From: Ramlibacter sp.
Lineage (GTDB): Bacteria > Pseudomonadota > Gammaproteobacteria > Burkholderiales > Burkholderiaceae_C
Direction: 5' to 3'
Assembly (NCBI GenBank): GCA_030695945.1
Contig: JAUYOG010000057.1
Coordinates: forward strand, 124,001-188,000
DNA: 64,000 nt
The notes beneath the pieces are model-generated. The model did no database searches, was not told where the DNA came from, and saw nothing but the letters and a program-made list of their open reading frames with translations. Both the position numbers and the translations under genes were made by a program. How positions within the stretch are numbered: the first letter of the stretch is position 1; every line of letters starts with the position of its first letter. Shown one piece after another: positions 35,397 through 44,467 of this stretch.

Positions 35397-36107
35397 TCAG
35401 ACCGGCGCGATCTGCAGCGGGGCGGTGGCCACCGCGCGCGGCATGCGCATGGTGACGTGCTCGTCGGTGCGCACCAGCTCCACCGATTCGGCGGCGGCGA
35501 GGGCCTGCACGTCGGACCAGTCCAGGTGGCGGTAACTGGGCTCGAACGCCATGGCCTCGATGGGGTCCTTGCGCGGCTTGACGGTCACCGTGATCTCGGC
35601 GAAGCCGTCGCGCGCTTCGGCCTTGACGCGCACATCGCACGGGCCGGATGCCGCGTCGGTGAGCGAGATGAGCGAGGCAACCAGCAGGTTGCGCAGCGCG
35701 ATGCGCCAGACCTGGAAATCTCCGTCCGTCACCTCGCGGTTGACGGTGAAGCCGCGAAAATTGAAATTGCCGTTGAGCAGGGCCAGGCATTCATCGACGC
35801 CCTCGGCCAAGCGCACGCTTTGTTCCTCGCCGGGCTCGATCCAGGCGGCCACCTTCAGGCAGCTCGCCACCGCATCGCGCGCGAGCCGGTTGAGCTTGGA
35901 AATATTGGCCTGGAAATCGGCGGGGCTCGGCGACGCGCGCTCGATGCGCGCGTTCAGCACCTCCGCCATCATGGAGATGGCCTGCAGGTTCACCACCATG
36001 TCGTGCTTGAGCACGGGCCCGAGCCGGCGCAGCACGGCGTAGCGGGCGGATTCGGCGCCCGCCCGGGGCTTGCGCGCTGCGGGAGGCGTGTTCTCGGGGG
36101 TGCTCAC
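35397..36107 (-). CDS. Histidine-kinase-like protein lacking most ATP-binding motifs
   Basis: 236 residues from a GTG with GAGGAT upstream. The N-terminal helical region resembles a DHp hairpin (LGPVLKHDMVVNLQAISMMA, with a His followed by Asp). A later LRNLLVASLISLTDAASG resembles an N-box. The G1 (DxGxG) and G2 boxes are not visible. It may be a phosphotransfer or scaffold protein rather than a kinase. No sensor or membrane segment is present. It stops three bases from the GGDEF-EAL stop, so the two converge. The function is unknown; a link to the lone receiver at 32385 is speculative. Confidence 0.7.
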   Translation of the reverse strand: MSTPENTPPAARKPRAGAESARYAVLRRLGPVLKHDMVVNLQAISMMAEVLNARIERASPSPADFQANISKLNRLARDAVASCLKVAAWIEPGEEQSVRLAEGVDECLALLNGNFNFRGFTVNREVTDGDFQVWRIALRNLLVASLISLTDAASGPCDVRVKAEARDGFAEITVTVKPRKDPIEAMAFEPSYRHLDWSDVQALAAAESVELVRTDEHVTMRMPRAVATAPLQIAPV

Positions 36108-36181
36108 AACCGATCCTCGTTGTACAGACTCATCATTTCTCCTGGATGGCCTAGTGTTCCACGATCCCGGTGCGGCGGCAG

Positions 36182-36210
36182 GTAGGACAATGCGTAAGCG
36201 GATGTAGGAC
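36182..36210. promoter_or_regulatory. Direct repeat of GTAGGAC, 22-bp period
   Basis: GTAGGAC occurs at 36182-36188 and again at 36204-36210, two helical turns apart, in the divergent gap between 35397 and greB. The half-site GTAGG is shared with the palindromes at 32876 and 63102. Confidence 0.35.
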
Positions 36211-36251
36211 TAGGAAAATGATGAGCTGCGCGGCTGGCTTATGCTTGTCCA

Positions 36252-36806
36252 ATGAGCAAGGCATTCACCCGCGAAACCGAGGCCGACGACGAGGAAGACG
36301 TCTCGCTGCCAGCCGTTCCCGCGGGCGGCAAGAACTACATCACGCCCCAGGGGTTCGCCCGCCTGCGCGCGGAACTGCTGCAGCTGATGGACGACGAGCG
36401 CCCCAAGGTGGTGGAGGCGGTGCACTGGGCCGCGAAGAACGGCGACCGCTCGGAAAACGGCGATTACATCTACGGCAAGAAGCGGCTGCGCGAGATCGAC
36501 CGCCGCATCCGCTTCCTGACCAAGCGGCTCGAGATCGCGGAAGTGACCGACCCCACCGTGCATCACGGGCACGACCAGGTCTTTTTCGGCGCCACCGTGA
36601 CCTATGCCGAGGGGTCGGGCGCCCGGCGCACGGTCACCATCATGGGCATCGACGAAGCCGACAGCTCGAAAGGACAGGTGAGCTGGATCTCGCCGATCGC
36701 CCGCGCATTGCTCAAGGCGCGCGAGGGCGATGTGGTCAGGCTGGTCACGCCCGTGGGCGCCCAGGAGATTGAGGTGCTCGAGGTGCGGTACCCCGACCCC
36801 GCCTGA
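36252..36806 (+). CDS. greB: Transcription elongation factor GreB
   Basis: 184-residue factor that inserts a coiled coil into the RNA polymerase secondary channel and triggers cleavage of backtracked transcripts. A roughly 30-residue acidic N-terminal extension precedes NYITPQGFARLRAELLQLMD. The coiled coil ends in KNGDRSENGDYIYGKKRLRE, with the catalytic acidic tip (DRSENGDY) of GreB type. The C-terminal FKBP-like domain has VSWISPIARALLKAREGDVV. It is convergent with spoT; the stops are four bases apart. Confidence 0.95.
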   Translation: MSKAFTRETEADDEEDVSLPAVPAGGKNYITPQGFARLRAELLQLMDDERPKVVEAVHWAAKNGDRSENGDYIYGKKRLREIDRRIRFLTKRLEIAEVTDPTVHHGHDQVFFGATVTYAEGSGARRTVTIMGIDEADSSKGQVSWISPIARALLKAREGDVVRLVTPVGAQEIEVLEVRYPDPA

Positions 36807-36810
36807 CGAC

Positions 36811-39084
36811 TCAGCCGCCGCCGGGGCGGATGCGCTGCGCGCGCATCACCGACGGCGTGCGCTTGAGCGTTCGGATCACGGCTTCGAGGTGCGTGAGGTC
36901 CCTCACCGCGACAACGAAGCGCAGGTCGGTAGCGTCCTGGGCCCGCTCGTCGCCCATGTCCACGTGCGCGATGTCGGCCTCGGCGCTGGCGAGCGCCGCC
37001 GCCACGCGGGCGAGCACGCCCTTGCCATTGACGACCGTGACGAGCAGGCCGGTCTCGAACGGCCGTATCGGCTCGTCCGCCCATTCGACGCTGATGAAGC
37101 GCTCGGCGTCCTTGTGCTGCAGGCGCTTGGCCACCGCGCAGTCCTCGGTGTGCACGACCAGGCCTTCGCCGCGCCCCAGGTAGCCGACGATGCCGTCGCC
37201 CGGCACGGGGCGGCAGCAGGTGGCGAACTGCACCGAGGCGTTCTCGCTGCCGTCCAGGATCACCTCGCCCTGCGAAACGTTTTCGTGCGCGGTGTAGCGC
37301 TCGCGCGTGATCAGCAGCGCATCCGGCTTCTCGCCGCGCTCGGCCAGCATCGTCATCAATCGCTTGGCCACGATGCTCGCGATGCGCTTGCCCAGGCCGA
37401 TGTCGGTGAGCAGCTCGGCGCGGCTGCGGCTGCCGGTGAAGCGCAGCAGCTTTTCCCAGATGCCCTTGTGCTCCTCGTCGTCGGCAGGGAGTTTTTCCAG
37501 GCCCTCGGCGCGCAAGGCCTGCGCCAGGAGTTTCTCGCCGAGGTCCTGCGATTCGGCCTGGGCCAGCGTCTTGAGGTGATGCCGGATCTTCGAGCGCGCG
37601 CGGCCCGTGCGCACGAATCCCAGCCACGCGGGGTTCGGCGTCGACACGGGCGCTGTCACGACCTCCACCACGTCGCCATTCTTCAACTCGGTGCGCAGCG
37701 GCACCTGCACGCCATTGATCTTGGCGGCGACGGTGCGGTCGCCGATGTTGCTGTGGATCGAGTAGGCGAAGTCCACCACGGTGGCGCCGCGCGGCAGGGC
37801 CATGATCTGGCTCTTGGGCGTGAACACGTACACCGCGTCGGGGAAGAGGTCGATCTTGACGTGATCCCAGAACTCGGCGGCGTCGCGCGTTTCGTGCTGG
37901 ATATCCAGCAGCGACTGCAGCCATTTGGTGCCGAGACGGTCGGCGCCTTCCCCGTCCTGGTCGCTGGCCTTGTAGAGCCAGTGTGCCGCGACGCCCGACT
38001 CCGCCACGACATGCATGGCCTCCGTGCGCATCTGGAATTCGACGTTCACGCCCGAAGGCCCGACCAGCGTGGTGTGCAACGACTGGTAGCCGTTGACCTT
38101 GGGGATGGCGATGTGGTCCTTGAACTTGCCCGGCACCGGCTTGTACATCTGGTGCAGCAGGCCGAGGGCCGTGTAGCAGTCGATCACCGAGGGGACGATG
38201 ACACGGAAGCCGTAGATGTCGGTGACCTGCGCGAAAGACAGGTGCTTCTCGTCCATCTTGCGATAGACGGAGTACAGCGTCTTCTCGCGGCCGGCGATGC
38301 GCACGTTCATCCCGGCCTGCTCGAAGGCGCCTTCCACCTCGCGCTGCACTTTCTGGATCAGGTCGCGGCGGCGGTTGCGCGCCTTGGTGACGGCTTTGCT
38401 CAGGACGGTGTAGCGCCACGGCCGCAGGTGGCGGAACGCCAGTTCCTGCAACTCGCGGTACGTCTGGTTCAGGCCCAGCCGGTGCGCGATGGGCGCGTAG
38501 ATCTCCAGCGTTTCGGAGGAGATGCGCGTCCACTTTTCGCGCGGCACGTCGTCCAGCGTGCGCATGTTGTGGGTACGGTCCGCCAGCTTGATGAGGATCA
38601 CGCGCACGTCTCGCGCCATCGCCAGCAGCATCTTGCGGAACGACTCGGCCTGGCTTTCCTCGCGGGTGTTGAACTGCAGCTTGTCCAGCTTGGTGAGGCC
38701 GTCCACCAGTTCGGCCACCGGCGCGCCGAAGCGTTCGATCAGCTCGGGCTTGGTGACGCCGCAATCCTCGATCGCGTCGTGCAGCAAGGCGGCCATCAGG
38801 GCCTGGGCGTCGAGCTTCCATTCCGCGCACTGCGCGGCCACGGCGATGGGATGGGTGATATAGGGCTCGCCGCTGGCGCGAATCTGTCCCAGGTGCGCCG
38901 TATCGGCAAACCGGTAGGCCTTGCGGACCTGCTCGACCTCGCCGGCGTCCAGGTAATCCAGCCGGGCCGTGAGGGCGGCGAAGCTGGCCGCCGCCGCGTT
39001 GGCCGCAGCAGGGCTGGGCAGGGCCGGCGCCGCGGGGCGCTTGCCTTTGCCCTTGCCGGGGGTCGTATCCAGCACGGCACTCAT
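36811..39084 (-). CDS. spoT: RelA/SpoT bifunctional (p)ppGpp synthetase/hydrolase
   Basis: 757-residue stringent-response enzyme. The hydrolase HD domain has H78 (YITHPIAVA) and the HD pair at 102-103 (LLHDAIEDC). The synthetase domain shows YGFRVIVPSVIDCYTALG and IAIPKVNGYQSLHTTLVGPS. TGS (VYVFTPKSQIMALPRGATVV) and ACT domains follow. Full length and intact HD residues support hydrolase function, so it is labelled spoT; some annotators use rel. It lies after rpoZ with a terminator between them, the usual gmk-rpoZ-spoT order. Confidence 0.95.
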   Translation of the reverse strand: MSAVLDTTPGKGKGKRPAAPALPSPAAANAAAASFAALTARLDYLDAGEVEQVRKAYRFADTAHLGQIRASGEPYITHPIAVAAQCAEWKLDAQALMAALLHDAIEDCGVTKPELIERFGAPVAELVDGLTKLDKLQFNTREESQAESFRKMLLAMARDVRVILIKLADRTHNMRTLDDVPREKWTRISSETLEIYAPIAHRLGLNQTYRELQELAFRHLRPWRYTVLSKAVTKARNRRRDLIQKVQREVEGAFEQAGMNVRIAGREKTLYSVYRKMDEKHLSFAQVTDIYGFRVIVPSVIDCYTALGLLHQMYKPVPGKFKDHIAIPKVNGYQSLHTTLVGPSGVNVEFQMRTEAMHVVAESGVAAHWLYKASDQDGEGADRLGTKWLQSLLDIQHETRDAAEFWDHVKIDLFPDAVYVFTPKSQIMALPRGATVVDFAYSIHSNIGDRTVAAKINGVQVPLRTELKNGDVVEVVTAPVSTPNPAWLGFVRTGRARSKIRHHLKTLAQAESQDLGEKLLAQALRAEGLEKLPADDEEHKGIWEKLLRFTGSRSRAELLTDIGLGKRIASIVAKRLMTMLAERGEKPDALLITRERYTAHENVSQGEVILDGSENASVQFATCCRPVPGDGIVGYLGRGEGLVVHTEDCAVAKRLQHKDAERFISVEWADEPIRPFETGLLVTVVNGKGVLARVAAALASAEADIAHVDMGDERAQDATDLRFVVAVRDLTHLEAVIRTLKRTPSVMRAQRIRPGGG

Positions 39085-39127
39085 GCCCTAAATGTACCGT
39101 GCACCTGCCTGGATGGTGCTGTGCAAT

Positions 39128-39151
39128 AAAAAAGCACCCTTGCAGGGTGCT
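39128..39151 (-). terminator. Intrinsic terminator after rpoZ
   Basis: On the minus strand AGCACCC-TGCAA-GGGTGCT is followed by a six-base T-run (39133-39128). It lies 22 bp past the rpoZ stop and upstream of spoT, so yicC-gmk-rpoZ can end here and spoT needs read-through or its own promoter. Confidence 0.85.
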
Positions 39152-39172
39152 TCTCTTCGGGGGGAGACTTGG

Positions 39173-39376
39173 TCAGCCCGGCACTTTTTTGAGCATTTCC
39201 AGGCCGATCTTGCCTTCGGCGATCTCGCGCAGGGCGGTGACGCCCGGCTTGTTCTTGCTTTCGATCTTGGGCGCATGGCCCTGGCTCAGCATGCGGGCGC
39301 GGTAGGTGGCGGCCAGGACGAGCTGGAAGCGGTTCGGGATTTTCTCGAGGCAGTCTTCAACGGTGATGCGGGCCAT
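39173..39376 (-). CDS. rpoZ: RNA polymerase omega subunit
   Basis: 67-residue omega subunit, which stabilises beta' and forms part of ppGpp site 1. It begins [20 protein letters not shown], followed by the conserved [14 protein letters not shown]. It lies between gmk (15 bp upstream) and spoT, the common proteobacterial order linking nucleotide metabolism and the stringent response. Confidence 0.97.
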   Translation of the reverse strand: MARITVEDCLEKIPNRFQLVLAATYRARMLSQGHAPKIESKNKPGVTALREIAEGKIGLEMLKKVPG

Positions 39377-39391
39377 GGATTCTCCGGGGAG

Positions 39392-40012
39392 TCAGGTGAT
39401 GTTCAGGGCTTTGAAGGTGTCAGCGCGGGCGCGGCGCTGGGCCGAAAACTTGAGCCTTTGGGCGTGAACGATCGCTTTCAGGTCGAAAAGCGCCCGCTCA
39501 AATAACTCATTGATTATAACGAAATCGAATTCCCGTGCCTGCGCCATCTCTTCGGCAGCGTTCTGCAGCCTCAGGTCGATCACGTCGGGGGCATCCTCGC
39601 CGCGCCGCTCCAGCCGCGACCGCAGTTCTTCCCAGCTGGGCGGCAGGATGAAGATCAGCACCGCGTTGGTGAAGATCCGCTTGATCTGCAGCGCGCCCTG
39701 GAAATCGATCTCCAGGATCACGTCCGCGCCCTGGGCGATGCGCTCCTCGATCGCCTTCTTGGATGTTCCATAGCGGTGGCCGTGGACGAAGGCCCATTCG
39801 ACGAAGCCGTCCGACAGGACCATGGCGTCGAATTCCTGCGGCGAGACGAAGAAATACTCCCGCCCGTGCTTTTCCTGCCCGCGCGGCGGACGGGTCGTGT
39901 GCGAGACCGAGGGCTGGACGCGCGAGTCCAGCTCCAGCAAGGCCTTGACCAGGCTGGACTTGCCCGCCCCGCTGGGGGCGGCGACGACGAAGAGGTTGCC
40001 GGGGTAGTCCAT
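39392..40012 (-). CDS. gmk: Guanylate kinase
   Basis: 206-residue enzyme phosphorylating GMP to GDP. The P-loop is [40 protein letters not shown] is the GMP-binding region, and [20 protein letters not shown] is the lid. The length matches the family. It lies eight bases after yicC and 15 before rpoZ and is co-transcribed with them. Confidence 0.97.
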   Translation of the reverse strand: MDYPGNLFVVAAPSGAGKSSLVKALLELDSRVQPSVSHTTRPPRGQEKHGREYFFVSPQEFDAMVLSDGFVEWAFVHGHRYGTSKKAIEERIAQGADVILEIDFQGALQIKRIFTNAVLIFILPPSWEELRSRLERRGEDAPDVIDLRLQNAAEEMAQAREFDFVIINELFERALFDLKAIVHAQRLKFSAQRRARADTFKALNIT

Positions 40013-40020
40013 ATCTGGGG

Positions 40021-40938
40021 TTATTCGATATTCTGGACCTGCTCGCGCATCTGCTCGATCAGGACTTTCATGTCCACCGAGATGTGCGTAAGCTCCAGCG
40101 CCGCGGACTTGGAGCCGAGGGTGTTGGCCTCGCGATGCAGCTCCTGGATCAGGAAATCAAGGCGCTTGCCGACCTCGCCGCCTTTCTTGACCAGCCGCTC
40201 GATCTCGTCGATGTGCGAGGACAGGCGCATCAATTCCTCGGCGACGTCGATGCGTATCGCGAACGCGGTCGCTTCCGTCAACGCCCGGTCCTGGGCGGCC
40301 TCGGGCAGGGTGGCGCCTTCGGTGAGCGCCATCGCTTCCTTCCAGCGTTCCAGGAAGCGGGTGCGTTGCTGTTCCACCAGTTGCGGCACCAGGGGCCTGG
40401 CCTGCACGGCGAGTTCGCGCAGCTGCTTCAGGTGGCCCAGCAGCATGGCCGCGAGACGCGCGCCTTCGCGCTCGCGTGCCGACATGAGTTCTTCGAGCGT
40501 CCGGGCCGCCAGCTGGCCGAGGGGCTCGGCCCAGTCGGTATCCACATTGCCTTCGGCCGCGGACAGGCGCACCACGTCGGCCACGCTCAACGCAGGCGCG
40601 TCCGGCAGCCAGCTGCGCACGTTGTCCTGCAAGGCGTTGAGTCTTTGCAGCATGCGCGCCGTGGGTTCGCGCAGCGTGTCTCCGGCGCCGGTCTCCAGCG
40701 CCGCGCGCACTTCGACCTTGCCGCGCTTGAGCTTGCCCGCGATCAGTTCGCGCAGCGCGGGCTCGTGCTGCCGCAACTCCTCGGAGAGGCGAAACGAGAG
40801 GTCGAGGAAGCGGCTGTTGACCGACCGGATTTCAATCCCGAGCCGGCTCGCAGCCGCGCTCTTTGCCTCCTGGCTCGCAGCGGCTTGTGGCGCGCTTTGC
40901 TGGGCGCTTGCATAGCCGGTCATGCTGTAAACTGCCAT
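40021..40938 (-). CDS. yicC: YicC/YloC family endoribonuclease
   Basis: 305-residue protein of the YicC family, hexameric endoribonucleases linked to small-RNA turnover in E. coli. The N-terminus [20 protein letters not shown] has the MTGYA motif. [20 protein letters not shown] follows, and the C-terminal DUF1732 part has [20 protein letters not shown]. It is the first gene of yicC-gmk-rpoZ and divergent from the Ser/Thr kinase at 41037 (98 bp). Confidence 0.94.
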   Translation of the reverse strand: MAVYSMTGYASAQQSAPQAAASQEAKSAAASRLGIEIRSVNSRFLDLSFRLSEELRQHEPALRELIAGKLKRGKVEVRAALETGAGDTLREPTARMLQRLNALQDNVRSWLPDAPALSVADVVRLSAAEGNVDTDWAEPLGQLAARTLEELMSAREREGARLAAMLLGHLKQLRELAVQARPLVPQLVEQQRTRFLERWKEAMALTEGATLPEAAQDRALTEATAFAIRIDVAEELMRLSSHIDEIERLVKKGGEVGKRLDFLIQELHREANTLGSKSAALELTHISVDMKVLIEQMREQVQNIE

Positions 40939-41036
40939 GGAGGTACTTCAATCTTCGGATTGTTGCGGGATTGCGAGAATAACCGGGTTACGTATATGAC
41001 CCTACATTCGAGAACTAGGGACATCGGTTCTTAATT

Positions 41037-42047
41037 ATGTCAAAGGTCAAACCAGCCCCTTTGCCGCCGGACACCGTGATAGGCGGCTATCGGGTGGTGC
41101 GGAAGCTTTCGGCGGGCGGGTTTGGCGTGGTTTACCTGGCGGTGGACAACGAGGGCCAGCAGGTCGCCGTCAAGGAATACCTCCCCGCGTCCCTGGCCAC
41201 CCGCGCGCCCGGCGAGCTCCTGCCTCAGGTGCAGCCCGAAAAACTGTCTCTTTATCGCCTCGGCCTGAAAAGTTTTTTCGAGGAAGGCCGCTCCCTGGCG
41301 CAGATCTCGCACGCGTCCGTGGTGAGCGTGCTGAACTTCTTCCGCGAGAACGAAACCGTCTACATGGTGATGAACTACCTGGAGGGCGCAACCCTGCAGG
41401 ACTTCATCATCACCGCGCGCGAACTGAAGAAGCAGAAAGTGTTCCGCGAATCGACCATCCGTTCGCTCTTCGACGAAATCCTGCGCGGCCTGCGCATCGT
41501 GCACCAGCACAAGATGCTGCACCTGGACATCAAGCCGGCCAACATCTTCATCACCGACGACAACAAGGCGGTGATGATCGACTTCGGCGCCGCGCGCGAA
41601 GTGCTGTCCAAGGAAGGCAACTTCATCCGCCCGATGTACACGCCCGGCTTCGCCGCGCCCGAGATGTACCGGCGCGATTCGTCGATGGGCCCGTGGACCG
41701 ACATCTACGCGATCGGCGCCTGCATCTACGCTTGCATGCAAGGCTACCCGCCCAACGACGCGCCCCAGCGGCTCGAGAAGGACAGGCTGGCGCTCGCGCT
41801 GTCGCGGCTGCGCGGCGTGTACTCCGACAACCTGATCGAAGTCGTGGAGTGGTGCATGTCGCTGGACCCGCTGTCGCGCCCGCAATCGGTGTTCGCGCTG
41901 CAAAAGGAATTGAGCCGCGAGGGCGAACGCCGCTACACCAAGCTGTCGGTGGGCGAGAAGATGCGGCTGCAGTTCGACAATATGGTGTCCGACACCAAGA
42001 AGAACGTCCGCAAGGCGACGGGTTTCGGCGGAGTGAAGGCCAAGTAA
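41037..42047 (+). CDS. Soluble Hanks-type Ser/Thr protein kinase
   Basis: 336-residue cytoplasmic kinase without a membrane helix or PASTA repeats. The Gly loop is LSAGGFGVVYLA, ATP-anchoring K46 is in VAVKEY, catalytic D164 is in LHLDIKPANI, metal D182 is in MIDFGAAR, and the activation segment YTPGFAAPEMY ends the core. All catalytic residues are present. The C-terminal 60 residues are basic. The next plus-strand gene is a PP2C phosphatase, so the pair forms a reversible phosphorylation module of unknown target. It is divergent from yicC. Confidence 0.93.
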   Translation: MSKVKPAPLPPDTVIGGYRVVRKLSAGGFGVVYLAVDNEGQQVAVKEYLPASLATRAPGELLPQVQPEKLSLYRLGLKSFFEEGRSLAQISHASVVSVLNFFRENETVYMVMNYLEGATLQDFIITARELKKQKVFRESTIRSLFDEILRGLRIVHQHKMLHLDIKPANIFITDDNKAVMIDFGAAREVLSKEGNFIRPMYTPGFAAPEMYRRDSSMGPWTDIYAIGACIYACMQGYPPNDAPQRLEKDRLALALSRLRGVYSDNLIEVVEWCMSLDPLSRPQSVFALQKELSREGERRYTKLSVGEKMRLQFDNMVSDTKKNVRKATGFGGVKAK

Positions 42048-42071
42048 ATGACCCCCACGCTCACCATATTC

Positions 42072-42124
42072 GCTGCCCCCCGAGGGGGCCGTCAGCCTCC
42101 TAGAGGCGGCTCGTCGGAGGCTGC
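42072..42124. repeat. GC-rich intergenic repeat with two hairpins
   Basis: It contains GCTGCCCCCCGAGGGGGC and, downstream, CAGCCTCC (42093-42100) pairing with GGAGGCTG (42116-42123). This resembles a repeat seen often between genes in Comamonadaceae. It fills the kinase-phosphatase gap and places a hairpin directly over the phosphatase ribosome-binding region. Confidence 0.6.
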
Positions 42125-43030
42125 ATGAAGTTCTCCGTCTTCCAGATCAGCCGCAAGGGCGGCCGCGAAAAGAACGAAGACCGCATGGGCTATTGCTACA
42201 CGCGGGAGTCGGGCCTGTTCGTCCTGGCCGACGGCATGGGCGGCCACCCGGAAGGCGAAGTCGCGGCGCAACTGGCGCTGCAGACCGTCTCGGCCCTGTA
42301 CCAGAAGGAAGCCCGGCCCATCGTCAAGGACGTGACCGAGTTCCTGTCCACGTCGCTCATGGCCGCGCACCACCAGATCATCCGCTACGCCAGCGAGAAG
42401 GGCATGCTCGACACGCCGCGCACGACGCTGGTCGCCGCGATCGTGCAGGGCACGGCCGCCACCTGGGTCCATTGCGGCGACTCGCGGCTGTACGTGGTGC
42501 GCAACGGAGAGCTGCTCACGCGCACGCGCGACCATTCGTACCTGGAGCAGCAAAGCGGCGCCGGCGTGGTGCGCATGGACCGCATCAACCGCAACATCCT
42601 CTTCACCTGCCTGGGCTCGCCGACCAAGCCGGTGTTCGACGTCACCGGGCCGGTCACGCTGCAGCAGGGCGACAAGATCCTGCTTTGCTCCGACGGCCTG
42701 TGGGGCAGCCTGCCCGACATCGACATCGTGCGGCACCTGTCCACGCAGCCGGTGTCCGATGCCGTGCCCGACCTCGTCGAGGCGGCGCTTCGCAACGGCG
42801 GCGACCACAGCGACAACGTCACCGTGATCGCCCTGGAGTGGGAGACCCCCGACTCCTTCGAGTCCACCCGCGGCATTTCCACCGACAGCATCAGCGACGG
42901 TGTGTTTGCTTCCACCATCCAGGCAGGCGTGCTCGACACCATGGTCGAGGACCTCGACGATGCCGCCATCGAGCGCTCCATCGCCGAGATCAACGAGGCC
43001 ATCCGGCGCTCGGCTGCGCGAAAGAGTTAA
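42125..43030 (+). CDS. PP2C-family Ser/Thr phosphatase
   Basis: 301-residue metal-dependent phosphatase. Metal-binding and catalytic motifs are GGREKNEDRMGYC, VLADGMGGHPEGEVAA, WVHCGDSRLYVV, LLCSDGLWGSLPD and GGDHSDNVTVIAL. The last 60 residues are acidic and helical, outside the catalytic domain. It follows the Ser/Thr kinase and should oppose it. It ends 43 bp before rph. Confidence 0.94.
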   Translation: MKFSVFQISRKGGREKNEDRMGYCYTRESGLFVLADGMGGHPEGEVAAQLALQTVSALYQKEARPIVKDVTEFLSTSLMAAHHQIIRYASEKGMLDTPRTTLVAAIVQGTAATWVHCGDSRLYVVRNGELLTRTRDHSYLEQQSGAGVVRMDRINRNILFTCLGSPTKPVFDVTGPVTLQQGDKILLCSDGLWGSLPDIDIVRHLSTQPVSDAVPDLVEAALRNGGDHSDNVTVIALEWETPDSFESTRGISTDSISDGVFASTIQAGVLDTMVEDLDDAAIERSIAEINEAIRRSAARKS

Positions 43031-43073
43031 CGGATAACCGTCGCCGCGGTGCGGCGCCGCCCTTAGGATTGAC

Positions 43074-43799
43074 ATGAATTTCACGAGAACGGGCGGCCGC
43101 GCCGCAGACCAGCTGCGCCCGGTGCGCATCACCCGTGGCTACACCATCCACGCCGAAGGTTCGGTCTTGATCGAATTCGGCAACACGAAGGTGCTCTGCA
43201 CCGCGTCGGTGGAAGACAAGGTGCCGCCGCACAAACGCGGCAGCGGCGAAGGCTGGGTGACGGCCGAGTACGGCATGTTGCCGCGTTCGACCCACACGCG
43301 CAGCGACCGCGAGGCCGCCAAGGGCAAGCAGAGCGGCCGCACGCAGGAAATCCAGCGCCTGATCGGCCGTTCGATGCGCGCGGTGTTCGACCTGAAGGCG
43401 CTCGGCGAGCGCACCATCCAGATCGATTGCGACGTGCTGCAGGCCGACGGCGGCACCCGCACGGCGGCGATCACCGGTGCGTTCGTGGCCGCGCAGGATG
43501 CGGTCGACAAGCTGATCGGCGAGCGCAAGCTGATCGCCTCGCCGATCCTCGGCCCGGTCGCCGCCGTCTCCGTGGGCATCGTGCAGGGCACCCCCGTGCT
43601 CGACCTCGAATACACCGAGGACGTGGGATGCGACACCGACATGAACGTCGTCATGACCGGCGCCGGCCACTATGTCGAGGTGCAGGGCACGGCGGAAGGC
43701 GCCGCCTTCACGCGCGCCGAGATGGACGAGCTGCTGCGGCTGGCCGAGAAGGGGATTGCCGAGCTGGTGGCGATGCAGGCTCAGGCGTTGGCTGCTTAG
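43074..43799 (+). CDS. rph: Ribonuclease PH
   Basis: 241-residue phosphorolytic 3'-5' exoribonuclease that trims tRNA 3' ends. It contains [20 protein letters not shown] at the start, [20 protein letters not shown] and [20 protein letters not shown] (phosphate and RNA binding). The complete length implies activity. It lies upstream of rdgB, a frequent pairing. Confidence 0.97.
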   Translation: MNFTRTGGRAADQLRPVRITRGYTIHAEGSVLIEFGNTKVLCTASVEDKVPPHKRGSGEGWVTAEYGMLPRSTHTRSDREAAKGKQSGRTQEIQRLIGRSMRAVFDLKALGERTIQIDCDVLQADGGTRTAAITGAFVAAQDAVDKLIGERKLIASPILGPVAAVSVGIVQGTPVLDLEYTEDVGCDTDMNVVMTGAGHYVEVQGTAEGAAFTRAEMDELLRLAEKGIAELVAMQAQALAA

Positions 43800-43800
43800 C

Positions 43801-43836
43801 TCCCTCTTCCTCCGGGAGAGGGTTGGGGTGAGGGCG
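43801..43836. repeat. Intergenic repeat, half copy of the urtA-urtB element
   Basis: The segment between rph and rdgB has the same consensus as the left arm of the element at 58661: a CCCTC-rich stem, CTCCGG loop, GGAGAGGG, then TTGGGGTGAGGGC. It forms one short hairpin. Confidence 0.6.
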
Positions 43837-43858
43837 TCTCGGCGACAATCACACTCCC

Positions 43859-44467
43859 ATGGTCCGCAAAATCGTCCTCGCATCCAACAACCCCGGCAAG
43901 CTCGCGGAGCTGCGAGCGATGTTCGCGCCACTGGACATCGGGCTGGTGAGCCAGGCCGAGTTGGGCATCGACGAGGCCGAGGAGCCCTTTCGCACCTTCG
44001 TCGAGAACGCGCTGGCCAAGGCCCGTCATGCGTCGCGCGCCAGCGGCCTGCCGGCCATCGCCGACGATGCGGGTTTGTGCGTGGACGCTTTCGAGGGGCT
44101 GCCCGGCGTGGACACGGCGTTCTATGCGACCCAGTTCGGCTACGAGAAGGGCGACGCCAACAACGTGAAGGCGCTGCTCGAGCAGCTGCGGGATGAACCC
44201 AACCGGCGCGCCGCGCTGGTCAGCACGCTCGTTGCCGTTCGCACGCCCGACGACCCCGAGCCGCTCATCGCCGTCGGCCGCGTGGCCGGGGAGATCGCGC
44301 GCGAGCCGGCCGGCAGCAATGGCTTCGGCTTCGACCCCGTGATGTTCATCCCCGAGTTCGGCCAGACCTTCGCGCAGTTGCCGGTGGAAGTGAAGAACGC
44401 GAACAGCCACCGGGGCAAGGCGGCCAGGCAAATGCTCGACCTGATACGCGAGAGATGGTTGTCTTGA
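43859..44467 (+). CDS. rdgB: RdgB/HAM1 non-canonical purine NTP pyrophosphatase
   Basis: 202-residue enzyme hydrolysing ITP, dITP and XTP to monophosphates and keeping them out of nucleic acids. Motifs are VLASNNPGKLAELRAMFAPL, the substrate region GLPAIADDAGLCVDAFEGLP, and GSNGFGFDPVMFIPE near the C-terminus. Its stop overlaps the hemW start by 13 bases. Confidence 0.96.
   Translation: MVRKIVLASNNPGKLAELRAMFAPLDIGLVSQAELGIDEAEEPFRTFVENALAKARHASRASGLPAIADDAGLCVDAFEGLPGVDTAFYATQFGYEKGDANNVKALLEQLRDEPNRRAALVSTLVAVRTPDDPEPLIAVGRVAGEIAREPAGSNGFGFDPVMFIPEFGQTFAQLPVEVKNANSHRGKAARQMLDLIRERWLS

Noticed and set aside
43801-43858. Terminator between rph and rdgB.
   Set aside because: The hairpin belongs to a widespread intergenic repeat and lacks a T-run, so it is listed as a repeat only.
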